DNA of 47,346 bases from Bacteroidales bacterium M6 (GCA_001689485.1 LUJQ01000039.1:25200-72545); one strand, 5' to 3'. Numbered from the stretch's first letter, positions 24,255-33,533 are shown. The notes: generated by a model not told the origin, from the sequence alone. Made by a program: numbers and translations.

Positions 24255-26405
24255 TCACAGGATTCTGCCTTTAAGGGTTACCGTATATGCCACATCGCGC
24301 GCCACGGTACTTTCCCATTTCACCGGGGAGGACGGCACGCCTGCCACGGTATGGCGCCCGATATTGTATTTGGCTACACAGAAATATTGACGGTGCAGGA
24401 TTTCCCCGTCGGCCGACGGGGTCATGGCAGCCAGCTCCTCATCCGTCTGCCATGTCACGCACCCCTTGGTATTGGGATAACCGGTGACAAGGCTTGCCAC
24501 GTCGCAAGGTGCCGCATCCTGGTGTTCCTGGTTATATGTCGACAAGACAAGGTCGAGCAGCGACATCGCCGAATGCCACATGTCATCCGATGCGAACGTC
24601 CATTGCAGGTTCCTGACACCCGGGCCGAAGTCGGGGATATTCTGCTCTTCCTCTATATCGTATTCCCCTACCGGGCGTAATGTCCTCAACCTTAACTCGA
24701 CCGGCACCTCCGCCGACGTCGGTAGCGAATAGGATATGGTATCGAAAAGCAATCTCTGCCCGTGCAATGAAACCGGCTTGAGCAGGTCGATAGCCGAAAT
24801 CCTGTGGAGGCGCATCAACCCCGCAACCTCCACAGTGCGGAACCCATGACGCAGGATTTCGTCATATCCTTTCCAAAAATTTGCAAACAGCCCGTTCGAG
24901 AACTGGAACAGCAATGTGAACGTATGGGTCGAACCGTCCGCGAATGCCGCATTTTCCCCATTTGGGAGGGCCGGTGACCAGGAACCGTAGGTGGAGGCCG
25001 TGATGCCGCCACGGTTGACCACATTCCTGAAAGCGAAAAGGAATGCCAGGGGGGTGTCGGGCGTTTCCTGTTTATACCCCTTTATGTAGCTGTGACGGTG
25101 GGATGCGCCCACGAGGTAGCACGGCTCGTATCCCGTCGCGAATTTGCGTAACGGCACAAACTCGTCCTCGCTCGACATATCCTCGGCCTCGCAGCCGTTA
25201 GTCTGGGGGTCCCACTTGAAAAAGCTGGAACCCGATGATTCGTATTCCTCGTTAAACCTGTCCCATTTGAACCATTCGCCGCTCATGAAAGTATATACCA
25301 GCGGTGTGTGGAGCGCGCTGGAAAGTTCCGGGACTGATGACACCGTCGAAACGTCGGCATCCTTTATGAAATCCTCAAACCTTTCTGTCACAGGCGCGGC
25401 GCCCTCAATCGAGGTGGCGGCGGAAAGCGCCACGTACCGGGGTGTGTCGAACGATACGGACAACACATCCGATAAAACCCCGGAGATGTCATCCTGCACG
25501 GTATCATTCAGGATGTCGCGTATCAGGCGCAACGTCACCACCGATTTGTTGAAATCGACATTATAGACCAGCCCGAACCTTACCTTTAACGCGTTCAGGA
25601 AAGCCTCGACCGTACAGGTCGGCATGAGGTCGATATAGCGCAGCTCCCCCAGGCAGCAGGCATCGGCACAATTGTTCAGCACGACCAGCCTCCGAAGTTC
25701 CGCGTCACCGGCAAAAGGGTTCTCCCCCACCGCAACCCCGATGTCGGCAAATATAAGCTCGATAACACGCCATACATACAGGAACGCGGTGGCGCCATAG
25801 CCCGGGGGAAGGTTCACCTCGGTAGGCTTGCCGTCGATGTCGCGCATCTCGGTACGTCCCGAAACAGGGAACGGCCCCCTGTTAAGCGCCATCACATATT
25901 CGGCATTCCCGTCGGCATCCTTCCCGTCCTCCTCTACAACGACCCTGAACACGGCATAGTCCGCATCTGTCGAACCGGCATGAACCCGGTCGAGGTGTGA
26001 CCCCAACGCCTCGATGCTTCCTGGCGCGAACACCGGGAGGTTGTCAAGTTCCGAAAGCTTTTTGTTTTTCCACCGGGCATAAGCCTCGGCGTTGTCAAAC
26101 CCGATATTGAACGTTATACCGTCGCGCCGTGAAGCCGACACAAGGTTTATCAGGCCACGACGGTTGTACACCCCGTCTGACACAACGCAGTTCCGTTTCC
26201 CGCCCATAGGCTCGCTGATATTGTCAATGCGGTGGGGGAAACATGTGGCCAGCGCGTTGCCGGGGGTTGCCGGAACCGTTGCCGGCAGTGTCTGGCTTCC
26301 CCGGTCGTTCATCACAGGGGAGGTCTCTTCAACCTGGATTGAAAAATCTGATGAATAATCCAGATATCCTTTTTCGGTCTTTATCTTCAGCATGTCCGGT
26401 ATCAT
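24255..26405 (-). CDS. Large phage tail protein downstream of the tape measure
   Basis: A 716-aa product, mostly beta-rich, starting near MLKIKTEKGYLDYSSDFSIQ. The N-terminal region resembles distal-tail/baseplate-hub proteins only by position: it directly follows the tape-measure gene (ATGA overlap at 26402-26405), where siphophages encode Dit/Tal proteins. I recognise no enzymatic motif. Met1 or Met5 are both possible starts. Confidence 0.7.
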   Translation of the reverse strand: MIPDMLKIKTEKGYLDYSSDFSIQVEETSPVMNDRGSQTLPATVPATPGNALATCFPHRIDNISEPMGGKRNCVVSDGVYNRRGLINLVSASRRDGITFNIGFDNAEAYARWKNKKLSELDNLPVFAPGSIEALGSHLDRVHAGSTDADYAVFRVVVEEDGKDADGNAEYVMALNRGPFPVSGRTEMRDIDGKPTEVNLPPGYGATAFLYVWRVIELIFADIGVAVGENPFAGDAELRRLVVLNNCADACCLGELRYIDLMPTCTVEAFLNALKVRFGLVYNVDFNKSVVTLRLIRDILNDTVQDDISGVLSDVLSVSFDTPRYVALSAATSIEGAAPVTERFEDFIKDADVSTVSSVPELSSALHTPLVYTFMSGEWFKWDRFNEEYESSGSSFFKWDPQTNGCEAEDMSSEDEFVPLRKFATGYEPCYLVGASHRHSYIKGYKQETPDTPLAFLFAFRNVVNRGGITASTYGSWSPALPNGENAAFADGSTHTFTLLFQFSNGLFANFWKGYDEILRHGFRTVEVAGLMRLHRISAIDLLKPVSLHGQRLLFDTISYSLPTSAEVPVELRLRTLRPVGEYDIEEEQNIPDFGPGVRNLQWTFASDDMWHSAMSLLDLVLSTYNQEHQDAAPCDVASLVTGYPNTKGCVTWQTDEELAAMTPSADGEILHRQYFCVAKYNIGRHTVAGVPSSPVKWESTVARDVAYTVTLKGRIL

Positions 26406-29400
26406 TTGCGTGTGAAAGGCGCACGCGCCTTGTCGATGGTCTCTTTGGCGTTCTCCAAATCCTTATATACGATATATGCACGTATGTTCCTTATAGCGCC
26501 TTGCAGTTCTTTCAGTACGGTGGCCAGTTCGCCTTGGCCGGGAGCCGGGGCCGCCGGCGTGAAGCCCCCGTCGGCATATCCTGCCGGGGAGGGACTGGCG
26601 GATATGGCCTGGACGGGGAGTTTGTTCCTACGTATTGCCTCGATGGTGCCGACGGCATCGATAACGCGTGGGTTGTCCATGATAGGTTTCGGCACCACGT
26701 ACTCGCCGCGATGGACTACCCCCGCCACCTCGTAGCGGTCGCCGTCGCCCGTATAACCGCCGTCGGAGTAACCCGTAAGCTGGCGCGTGGCTTTCGCGGG
26801 TTTCTCCACTGTGCCTGACGATGCCGTCCGGCTCGGCTGCAAGTTCTTGATTTTGTCGCGTTCGGCCTTTGCCGTCGCGAGTTGGGCCATACCCGTGGCC
26901 GTAACCAGGGCTGCGGCAATCGGGCCGGCAATCGGGCCTATTTTCCATGCGGCCATGGCAGCTACGGCAGTGTTGGCGATAATTTCAGAAACCTTTATGG
27001 CAAAATCCACATCGGCGTATTTCTTCTTGATTTCAAGTTTCTTGTTTTCTTTCTCTTCCTCAAGGGCGGCCGTGTCCTCACCGTTGTTCTGCGCCTGCCG
27101 GATAAGCGTGTCATACTTCGCATCGCTTGCGGCAATCTCGGCATCCTGTATGGCCGAGAACATGGATTTTGACAATCCTGCATAATAGTCGAAATATTTC
27201 TTGGCGTTTTTGATACCTATGTCGAATTTTGCGTTCTCATACTCCTTTGTGCTTATCAGCCCCTGTGCGTGCATATTTTCCAACGCGGCCAGTTCCCGGT
27301 CATATTCGTCCTCCCATGACATGCCCGTCTGTTCCTGAATCCCCCATAACTGTTCCAGGTGTTGGTAGTTCAGGGCGGCGAGGCGGCGTTGCATTTCCGC
27401 TTCGAGAGCCACGGCAGCATCCGTACCCTCGCCTACGATTTTAATAGCCGCCGCGTATGTCGATTCCAACCTTTTCCGCCTGAGGTCGAATGTGTCGGTT
27501 ATGCCCTGTATGCTCGTGGTGTCGGTCATCAGCTCGTTAATGGTTTTGGCAAATATCCCGGTATCGGTGAGGATTTCGCCTTGTGCCTTGTTTATAAGGG
27601 AAACGACGCGTTCCATTTCCTTTTCCCTATCGTCGTGCGACATCTCGGCGGAGTTCCTTACCTGCCCCAGGTAATCCCGGAGTTCTTCCAGCTGTTCCTG
27701 ATGGAGCTGGCGGTTACGTGCCAGTGTGTAGATTTCCGCCGCCTCTTCTGAAATCTGGCGGTTTGCTGCCGATTCATTTATCATGGCGATTTCCGTATCT
27801 GCCGCAGCCTGGTAGGACTTCATAATATCGTCATGGAGCTTGGCTCTCTGCCTCACAACGGCTTTGTCAACGGTCTCCCTGGCCGTTACAAGCTCGGAGG
27901 CGACCTCGTTTTCCCTCTTGGCGATAGCGGCGAGCGTATCTGTATGGGTCACGTCTGTGCCTGCCCTTAATGTCTCAAGTGCGGCTTTCAGTTCCTCGCA
28001 ATAACGGATTGTCTCACGTGCCTTCTCAAGCGTATATTCGGAATCCGGGATACCCGGACGGCGTTTGTTGATTTCGAGTTGCCGGAGCTGGTGGTCGTCA
28101 TCTGCCTGTGCGGTAGCCTGCATGACCGCTTCTTCCTGGTAGACACCCGGCTCGGAAAGGAGTTTTTTGTTGTCGAGAATCTGTTTTTTCTCTTCCTGAA
28201 GCGCATTTATGCGGTCCTTGATTCCCTGCAGCTGGACGTCGCTCTGCGGGTCGGTTTTGCGCAGCTGCCCCAGTTCGGCGTTAATCTCTTTAAGGCGCGT
28301 AAGAAGTTTGTCGGCTGCTTCCCCGGTATTTGTGACGGCATCCTCCGCAGGGTCGGCAGCGGGAGGTGTAATAATTCCGTCCTCCATAGCCTTTTCCATG
28401 CGGCCTTTGAATGCCTTGTAATCCAACTCCGCCCGGTCCCACTCTTTCTTTAGCTTCCGGGCCTCTTTTTTGAGTTTATCGGCATATTCTTTCCCGCCAT
28501 CAAGGCCTTTAAGGAATCGGGCGGCCTCGGCGGCCTTTATTTCCGCCTCGTCGTAGGCATCACGGGCGGCTTCGGAGATTCCGAGAAGCTCTTTGAGTTT
28601 GTCTTCGTTGGCCTTGTACCGCATTTCTTTTTCTAAAGAATCGAGGTATAAATCAAGTTTTTCTTTAGCCGCGACATATTTCCCGGTAGTCTCGTCAATT
28701 TTAGCATTATAATCCGGTATGATTTTATTCAGTTGCGCGATGGCCTTCTGACGTTTAGCCAACGACAGGTTTTCATTTTCTGCAACCATTATAAGCGACA
28801 CCAGCTTGCCTTTCTGTTCGCCATACCGTTTCCCGGCCTCCGCCATCGATTCCGCCCATGCGTCGGTTTTTTCCTTTGCCTTCCCGGCGTTCGATGAAAA
28901 ACTCATCAATGCGGCGCAGAGTGTCCCCAACACGGCAACCAAGGCGCCTATGCCTGTGGAAACCAATGCTATCCTAAACGCTCGTAAGGCAACCGAGGCA
29001 CCTGCCAGATTGCCACTGAGCAGCTTCATTGCGGCACTTGCCAGCAATGAGGCGACACGGAAGGCCCCCAGTATCGCAGAACCGGAACGCATCGTGGCCA
29101 GATAAAGCTTTGTCGCGGCATTCGCCGCGATGGCGGCCGCCTTATACAGCCCCAGGGCGACTGCCGCAATCTTGACAATCCCGCTGAAACGTGCAAGCCA
29201 TTCATAGACATTGCCGATGATGCGCACAAGGCTTGTAAGCCCGTTGATGAGGTCTTTGACAGGGCCGTTCGTCCCTTCCGATATTTTCAGGACGAGTTCC
29301 TGTGCCGCCGACTGCAGGCCGGCCATAGCCCCGGCCACATTGTCGCCCATGGTGTCGGCCATGCTGTTGAACTGCCTGTTAACCCCCGTGATGGAATCAC

Positions 29401-30646
29401 TCAGCTGTCCGAGCGAATCGGCCGATGCCAGGAAGGTGGAGAAAGCGGCGACACTCCGCTTATCGGTAAGTTCGAGCGCCTTTGCCAGGTCTATCCCCTC
29501 GGCATTTAGCTTCTTCAACCCCGTTGCGAGGTCGGCGGCGTTCCTGACCGGCGCTCCTAGGGCTTTTGCAAGGTCGCCGTTTGCATCACAAAGGTTGAGG
29601 ATGATGTTACGGGTAGCCGTGGCGGCGCTGGAGGCATCAAAACCGGCATTGGCGAGCTGGCCGAGAAGGGCGGTTGTATCCTCCAGCGACAGGCCGAAGG
29701 CTTTGGCCACCGGCCCCACAATCGACATGGATGTTTCCAGCTTTGAAAAATCGAGCGCGGTTTTGGTGGTTGCGACGGCAAAAGTGGCGAGGACGCTCTC
29801 CGTATCTGCCGCATCCTTGCCGAATATCCGCAGGGCGGCGCCGGCAAAGGCCGACGCCCTTGCCAGGTCGGTGTCGACGGCCTTGGCAAATTTCAGCACT
29901 GCCGCCTCCATCTGGATAATCTGCCCTTTGTCGAAACCGAGTTTTGCCAGCTCGATTTGAAGGCCCGTTACCTCGGCTGCCGTGTACGATGTCGTGGCGC
30001 CAAGCTCCCTTGCGGCTGCCGTAAGGTCTTTTATCCCGTTGCGGCCGGTACCCAGCACCGACGCGAGCCGGGAGTTGGCCTTCTCAAAATCAACAACCAG
30101 GTTGAACGCGTCCTTGAAAGCCCCGGTGATGAGCGCGAATATCGTCAGACCTACACCGTTGAAAAAGCCGATAATGGTCTGCTTCATTTTGGTGAGGGAG
30201 AAGAAACCGCCTTGAAGCCCGCGGGCTGACGCGTTGGCTTTGTCAAGCGCCGCCTGCACCTTGTTGATTTCCCTCCTCAATTCGTTGTACCGTCCGGGGT
30301 CGGCGGCCTTCGAGGTGTTGTTAAATTCCCTCTGGAGGTCTTTGAGCCGCTTTCTCAACTGGCTGACCGACATCGAGGCAAGGTCGAACCGTTTCGCCAC
30401 CTCGTCCATTTTGGCGCGGTTCTGCGCCATTGCACGGGAATTCTGGTCGACAGACTTCCTGAGATTGTCCCATTCGGCCGACCCCTTCTTCCCCTCGGCC
30501 TCGAGCTGCGCCATCGCCTTCCGGGTGGCGTTCGTCCGTTTTTGGAGTTCTTTGTTTGCCTTCTCCAGTTTGTGGAACTCTTCCTGTGCCTGTGTCGCGT
30601 TAAGCGTCAGGACCCAGTTTATATAATCGGGGGTTAATTTTGCCAT
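26402..30646 (-). CDS. Phage tail tape-measure protein
   Basis: The 1414-aa product has an N-terminal coiled coil (about 15-150) and the TP901/PhageMin_Tail core (about 190-430: ARELGATTSYTAAEVTGLQ, LAKLGFDKG, TARATSAF-like helices). Central hydrophobic segments follow (about 490-600), then a long coiled-coil region and a Gly/Ala segment near 1240-1290. It sets tail length and is ejected during infection; it implies a long non-contractile or contractile tail of roughly 200 nm by the usual length rule. A near-consensus promoter (TTC, 19 bases, TACCTTTG at 30671-30678) precedes it. Confidence 0.95.
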   Translation of the reverse strand: MAKLTPDYINWVLTLNATQAQEEFHKLEKANKELQKRTNATRKAMAQLEAEGKKGSAEWDNLRKSVDQNSRAMAQNRAKMDEVAKRFDLASMSVSQLRKRLKDLQREFNNTSKAADPGRYNELRREINKVQAALDKANASARGLQGGFFSLTKMKQTIIGFFNGVGLTIFALITGAFKDAFNLVVDFEKANSRLASVLGTGRNGIKDLTAAARELGATTSYTAAEVTGLQIELAKLGFDKGQIIQMEAAVLKFAKAVDTDLARASAFAGAALRIFGKDAADTESVLATFAVATTKTALDFSKLETSMSIVGPVAKAFGLSLEDTTALLGQLANAGFDASSAATATRNIILNLCDANGDLAKALGAPVRNAADLATGLKKLNAEGIDLAKALELTDKRSVAAFSTFLASADSLGQLSDSITGVNRQFNSMADTMGDNVAGAMAGLQSAAQELVLKISEGTNGPVKDLINGLTSLVRIIGNVYEWLARFSGIVKIAAVALGLYKAAAIAANAATKLYLATMRSGSAILGAFRVASLLASAAMKLLSGNLAGASVALRAFRIALVSTGIGALVAVLGTLCAALMSFSSNAGKAKEKTDAWAESMAEAGKRYGEQKGKLVSLIMVAENENLSLAKRQKAIAQLNKIIPDYNAKIDETTGKYVAAKEKLDLYLDSLEKEMRYKANEDKLKELLGISEAARDAYDEAEIKAAEAARFLKGLDGGKEYADKLKKEARKLKKEWDRAELDYKAFKGRMEKAMEDGIITPPAADPAEDAVTNTGEAADKLLTRLKEINAELGQLRKTDPQSDVQLQGIKDRINALQEEKKQILDNKKLLSEPGVYQEEAVMQATAQADDDHQLRQLEINKRRPGIPDSEYTLEKARETIRYCEELKAALETLRAGTDVTHTDTLAAIAKRENEVASELVTARETVDKAVVRQRAKLHDDIMKSYQAAADTEIAMINESAANRQISEEAAEIYTLARNRQLHQEQLEELRDYLGQVRNSAEMSHDDREKEMERVVSLINKAQGEILTDTGIFAKTINELMTDTTSIQGITDTFDLRRKRLESTYAAAIKIVGEGTDAAVALEAEMQRRLAALNYQHLEQLWGIQEQTGMSWEDEYDRELAALENMHAQGLISTKEYENAKFDIGIKNAKKYFDYYAGLSKSMFSAIQDAEIAASDAKYDTLIRQAQNNGEDTAALEEEKENKKLEIKKKYADVDFAIKVSEIIANTAVAAMAAWKIGPIAGPIAAALVTATGMAQLATAKAERDKIKNLQPSRTASSGTVEKPAKATRQLTGYSDGGYTGDGDRYEVAGVVHRGEYVVPKPIMDNPRVIDAVGTIEAIRRNKLPVQAISASPSPAGYADGGFTPAAPAPGQGELATVLKELQGAIRNIRAYIVYKDLENAKETIDKARAPFTRK

Positions 30647-30670
30647 TGCGTCAACGTGTAAAAGTCAACG

Positions 30671-30700
30671 CAAAGGTATTACCGGCTGTAAACGCACGAA
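30671..30700 (-). promoter_or_regulatory. Possible promoter of the tail operon
   Basis: Minus strand TACCTTTG (30671-30678), 19-base spacer, TTC instead of TTG. The leader to the tape-measure ATG is about 20 bases. Confidence 0.5.
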
Positions 30701-30718
30701 AGGACGCCGAATCGCGGT

Positions 30719-30946
30719 TCAGTCGCCGGAATCGCTCCCGTAAAATCCGGCTGTGCTCGATGCGTCTGCCGAAGGTCTGGCGGACGCAGCAGCGTCATCG
30801 CGCTCGCACTCCTTTATGAAACCACGGTTGTAACGGTTCCAGGTTTCTAGGTTCTCGCGCATTATCCTTTTTTTACGTGCCTCCTCGAAGGCTGCGGCTC
30901 TTGCCCAGAGAACGAGCCGTTTCCAAAAACTTCTCCTGCGATTCAT
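30719..30946 (-). CDS. Small basic phage protein
   Basis: A 75-aa product starting MNRRRSFWKRLVLWARAAA, Arg/Lys-rich at the N-terminus and Ser/Asp-rich at the C-terminus; no family recognised. The Met at 30946 overlaps the stop of the RHH gene (ATGA), which fixes the start. Confidence 0.6.
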   Translation of the reverse strand: MNRRRSFWKRLVLWARAAAFEEARKKRIMRENLETWNRYNRGFIKECERDDAAASARPSADASSTAGFYGSDSGD

Positions 30947-31140
30947 AGTCCAAGCCCTTTCGTTATGAGTTCCGTTACCAGGTTCGACACCGGGAGCTGC
31001 TGGCGTGCGGCCTCGGCACGCACCAGTTCGAGCTGCCATGCCGGGAGCGACACCGATATTTTTGTTCTCGGTTCCCCGTCTATCGATTTCCTACCGGCGT
31101 TTTTCCGTGCGCCGCCACTTCCACAGCCTCCCATAGCCAT
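30943..31140 (-). CDS. Ribbon-helix-helix-like small regulator
   Basis: A 65-aa product with a Gly/Lys-rich N-terminus and the RHH-like core KISVSLPAWQLELVRAEAAR then LPVSNLVTELITKGL. RHH proteins bind operators as dimers. A -7 element TATCTTTG (31158-31165) precedes it without a clear -33 TTG. It may regulate the adjacent L4 or tail operons (inference). Confidence 0.65.
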   Translation of the reverse strand: MAMGGCGSGGARKNAGRKSIDGEPRTKISVSLPAWQLELVRAEAARQQLPVSNLVTELITKGLGL

Positions 31141-31226
31141 AATCTATTTTACTTATCCAAAGATAGTTATAATTTTGGAAATGGTAGCATGTTTTCAAAT
31201 GAAAATAAATATGTTTTACAACATAT

Positions 31227-31260
31227 AACCGCCCGGCAATCCATAAGATTCCGGGCGGTT
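31227..31260 (-). terminator. Terminator of the L4 operon
   Basis: Arms aaccgcccgg and ccgggcggtt with a 14-base loop, just after the 31263-31550 stop. The T tract is weak. Confidence 0.65.
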
Positions 31261-31262
31261 AA

Positions 31263-31550
31263 TCATGCCTCAAAAGCCGGGGTGTCGTTCTCCGGGAGAC
31301 CGGCATCCGGCGGCATTGACAGGGTGGCGATGTCCCTGCGTACCATCTGGAGGGTGCGCAGACGGTGTAGTGTCACGCTTTCTTCATCATCGATGCCGGA
31401 AATGTCGAGAATCACGGCACGCGTCAGTTCGTCAAGCGTCTGTAGGTATATTTTGGAAAATTCGGTGTTGTTCTGGAGCGTGTCGAGGACTTCGACAACA
31501 GCGTCGGTAATCTGTGCTCCTGCAATCTCGATTCTCATCGGCGCCCTCAT
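31263..31550 (-). CDS. Leader-RNA-associated protein, paralogue 2
   Basis: A 95-aa (or 91-aa from MRIEIAG) acidic helical protein closely matching the 17813-18076 product: AGAQITDAVVEVLDTLQNN, LRTLQMVRRDIATL and a C-terminal PPDAGLPENDTP. Function unknown. The ATG at 31550 overlaps the upstream stop, as in the L3 operon. Same operon order: leader RNA, ~58-aa basic protein, this protein, terminator. Confidence 0.8.
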   Translation of the reverse strand: MRAPMRIEIAGAQITDAVVEVLDTLQNNTEFSKIYLQTLDELTRAVILDISGIDDEESVTLHRLRTLQMVRRDIATLSMPPDAGLPENDTPAFEA

Positions 31551-31723
31551 TCCTCGTTCAGTGTGATGTTGATTGAACCACCTTCAAGGTGAATCTCGAA
31601 TGTGTTCCCGGTAAGGGCAATTGTTACTTTGTCCTGAAGTCCGCAGATGTCGTAGGCGAGTTGGGTCAGGAGTGCGCGGAGTTTCTTCGACGATACCCGG
31701 CGCGATTGTGTTTTGTTGTTCAT
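31547..31723 (-). CDS. Small basic protein behind leader L4
   Basis: A 58-aa product: a basic N-terminal half (MNNKTQSRRVSSKKLRALL) and a beta-like C-terminal half (KVTIALTGNTFEIHLEG, SINITLNEE). No family recognised. The ATG follows the a3 segment of L4 by one base, and the stop overlaps the paralogue 2 start. Confidence 0.65.
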   Translation of the reverse strand: MNNKTQSRRVSSKKLRALLTQLAYDICGLQDKVTIALTGNTFEIHLEGGSINITLNEE

Positions 31724-31929
31724 ACGTGTTTAGTTTGGCAAATTGTAGACAGAAAAACGGCTGTCATATCCCGTCGCCAAACTAAACACGATTTGCCTCC
31801 GAAGAGCCTAAATTGTGAGGATACAACAGCCGTCTATGGCTTATGTGAGGGGCATAAAAAATGCCCGAATGTTTTCGAGCCTCTAACCGTGGCTCATCGG
31901 GATAGGCTAACTATCGTATTTAATTTGGC
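31724..31929 (-). ncRNA. Structured leader RNA L4
   Basis: a1 (GCCAAATTAAATACG, near 31929-31915), a GAGCC/GGCTC hairpin followed by CGA, the perfect hairpin GGGCAT-T4-ATGCCC (31866-31850), b1 (ACGGCTGTTGTATCC, 31833-31819), a2 (CGTGTTTAGTTTGGCG, 31790-31775), b2 (GGATATGACAGCCGT, 31771-31757) with TTTTT, a3 (GCCAAACTAAACACG, 31739-31725), ATG. a2:a3 is 15 bp perfect. a1:a2 is 15 bp with two G-U pairs. b1:b2 is 15 bp with the same two G-U pairs as L1. Confidence 0.75.
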
Positions 31930-31933
31930 ACTA

Positions 31934-31964
31934 CAAAGATAGTGCAAACAAATTGAATATGCAA
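31934..31964 (-). promoter_or_regulatory. Promoter of leader L4
   Basis: TTG (31962-31964), 20-base spacer, TATCTTTG (31934-31941). Confidence 0.8.
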
Positions 31965-31973
31965 AATAAAAAG

Positions 31974-31999
31974 CACCCCCGCCGGGAATGGCGGGGGTG
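31974..31999 (-). terminator. Terminator of the orphan hicB gene
   Basis: CACCCCCGCC / GGCGGGGGTG hairpin followed by CTTTTTATTTT on the minus strand. It lies immediately upstream of the L4 promoter. Confidence 0.85.
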
Positions 32000-32035
32000 A
32001 AAGTCAAGACCAAAAGTCAAGAAGGTGTTAATTAA

Positions 32036-32434
32036 TCAGACGAAATGAACTTGACTTAATTCGTTTGCGAAGGCATGAAATGCTTTATCAATTTTCTCAA
32101 TCGTTCGAGGTGAAGGATTGCGGTGGCCGGTGATATAGTGAGAGAGCTGCCCTTGCGCTACACCGGTGATTCGGGATAATCCGGCAAGCGATAGTTTCCC
32201 GGCATAATAAGCCAAGAAAGAAGCGACATCGAAAGAAAACTCAAAGCTAAGCTCCGCAACTTCTTCTGGAAAGTCTACGCGAAAAGCGTCAACAACGGCC
32301 AAAAAATCATCATGAGCCTCCCTGGCTGTTACGCCCTCACCAATCGCATTGAAATGAAGATGGTTGTCATCCGGCATATAGGCACTATATATACCGTCCT
32401 TTGCTCGTTCTATAAATACTCTTACGTTTTTCAT
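32036..32434 (-). CDS. hicB: HicB-like antitoxin, partner toxin broken
   Basis: A 132-aa product with an N-terminal HicB partial RNase-H-like fold (VFIERAKDGIYSAYMPD, then GEGVTAREAHDDFLAVVDAF) and a C-terminal HTH (LSRITGVAQGQLSHYITG). HicB neutralises HicA and represses its own operon. Upstream in the same direction there is only a 19-codon remnant of hicA, so this antitoxin appears orphaned. Confidence 0.8.
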   Translation of the reverse strand: MKNVRVFIERAKDGIYSAYMPDDNHLHFNAIGEGVTAREAHDDFLAVVDAFRVDFPEEVAELSFEFSFDVASFLAYYAGKLSLAGLSRITGVAQGQLSHYITGHRNPSPRTIEKIDKAFHAFANELSQVHFV

Positions 32435-32482
32435 ATCAGTATGTTTTAAAAAGAGGGGGCCGGGATAGCCCCACTCTATACT

Positions 32483-32542
32483 TTACTTTTTCTTTTCCAG
32501 TCCTGCCATTCGGAGGATTTTGTGGAGTTCTTTGTACTTCAT
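32483..32542 (-). pseudogene. Truncated hicA remnant
   Basis: A 19-codon frame MKYKELHKILRMAGLEKKK resembles the first helix of HicA toxins (compare KEIIQMLEAAGW in the intact copy at 33227-33421) and then stops. The RNA-binding histidine region is missing. It sits where hicA belongs, ~50 bases before hicB. Assignment is tentative because the match is so short. Confidence 0.45.
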
Positions 32543-32722
32543 TTTCAATCTCTGATTAATTAATAATATAAAATTAATGATATTATTTTTAATATCCAAA
32601 TAGTTTTTCAAGTTTTTTCGTGGTCTGAGGTTAAGTGTCTTTTGCAACCTTCGCAATCTCTTTGTAAGAGAAGCTGTTGAATTTTGATTTTTTTGGTGAT
32701 GTGTCACGATTAACTGCAAAAA

Positions 32723-32746
32723 AGCCCCTGCGAAATGTAGCAGGGG
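32723..32746 (-). terminator. Terminator of the intact hicAB operon
   Basis: GCCCCTGC / GCAGGGGC hairpin with a TTTTTT tract on the minus strand, 30 bases after the hicB stop. Confidence 0.8.
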
Positions 32747-32778
32747 CGTGCGGTCAAAGCAAGGGTGTCAAACGATAA

Positions 32779-33195
32779 CTACTGAACCGCAAGAAATTTG
32801 CGACCGATGGCATGAAGTCCGTCGACTATGCGCTGACGCTGTGCGGGGCGTGGCCTTTTGAGGGCGTTGGCGTAATGGCTCAGGAGCTTTTGATTTATGC
32901 CGGTAACTCGGCTTATGGCAGCCATAGTGGTGAACTGCTCTGCTTCTCGGAGCATAGCGGCAGAATCAAGTTCATAATCAAGTTCATAATCCCCGTTTGC
33001 TATATAGGCGGGCAAGGCATCCCCATCGGCGAGACATCCTTCAATATGCCAACGAAGGGATTCTTCAAAATCTTCTTTAAGTTTGGCTAACGTTTTGGCT
33101 GTTACGACAACAGTCCCGCCTATATCTTCAGAAAGGCCACAGCAGAAATTTTTTCCGCTCCACCCGACATGTACTTTTAATTTCATCTTATCCAT
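32779..33195 (-). CDS. hicB: HicB antitoxin
   Basis: A 138-aa product from MDKMKLKVHVGWS. The HicB fold includes NFCCGLSEDIGGTVVVTAKT and the helix KLKEDFEESLRWHIEG. The C-terminal HTH is MAAISRVTGINQKLLSHYA. I used Met at 33195 because the longer frame overlaps hicA. It follows hicA by about 30 bases and should bind the dyad at 33431-33453. Confidence 0.85.
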   Translation of the reverse strand: MDKMKLKVHVGWSGKNFCCGLSEDIGGTVVVTAKTLAKLKEDFEESLRWHIEGCLADGDALPAYIANGDYELDYELDSAAMLREAEQFTTMAAISRVTGINQKLLSHYANALKRPRPAQRQRIVDGLHAIGRKFLAVQ

Positions 33196-33226
33196 ATATT
33201 CTATTTTTTGAAGAAGGTAGGATGGC

Positions 33227-33421
33227 TTATCGCCACCCTGCCTGTTTCCAAATACTGTTAAGCAAAAACTGGTCCAGCGTTTCACTCGGCTTGCCTCTTA
33301 CCGTTACCTTGCCGGGGTTTACAGGGTGCTTGAACTGTCGGTGGTCACCTTTAATGGTGTGGAGATACCAGCCGGCGGCCTCAAGCATTTGAATAATTTC
33401 CTTTACTTTGTAACGCTTCAT
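33227..33421 (-). CDS. hicA: HicA toxin
   Basis: A 64-aa product with the double-stranded-RNA-binding-like HicA fold: KEIIQMLEAAGWYLHTIKGDHRQFKHP, catalytic His27 in the GDHRQF motif, then GKVTVRGKPSE. HicA toxins cleave mRNA. First gene of a hicAB operon with promoter, operator and terminator all visible. Confidence 0.9.
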   Translation of the reverse strand: MKRYKVKEIIQMLEAAGWYLHTIKGDHRQFKHPVNPGKVTVRGKPSETLDQFLLNSIWKQAGWR

Positions 33422-33430
33422 TGGTGTTGC

Positions 33431-33453
33431 TTGTTATCGTTTGACGATAACAA
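33431..33453 (-). promoter_or_regulatory. hicAB operator dyad
   Basis: Perfect inverted repeat TTGTTATCGT-ttg-ACGATAACAA at the transcription start, the expected HicB binding site. Confidence 0.75.
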
Positions 33454-33481
33454 AGGTAGTAAAATTTCTATGCTTTCTCAA
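33451..33481 (-). promoter_or_regulatory. hicAB promoter
   Basis: TTG (33479-33481), 20-base spacer, TACCTTTG (33451-33458). The last bases of the -7 element overlap the operator dyad. Confidence 0.8.
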
Positions 33482-33508
33482 ATCCTCATAAAAACTTTTT
33501 CAAAAAAA

Positions 33509-33533
33509 TCCCCGCCGGTTTCCCCGGCGGGGA
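33509..33533 (-). terminator. Terminator of the morphogenesis/lysis operon
   Basis: TCCCCGCCGG / CCGGCGGGGA hairpin followed by a T7 tract on the minus strand, after the holin-like gene. Confidence 0.85.
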
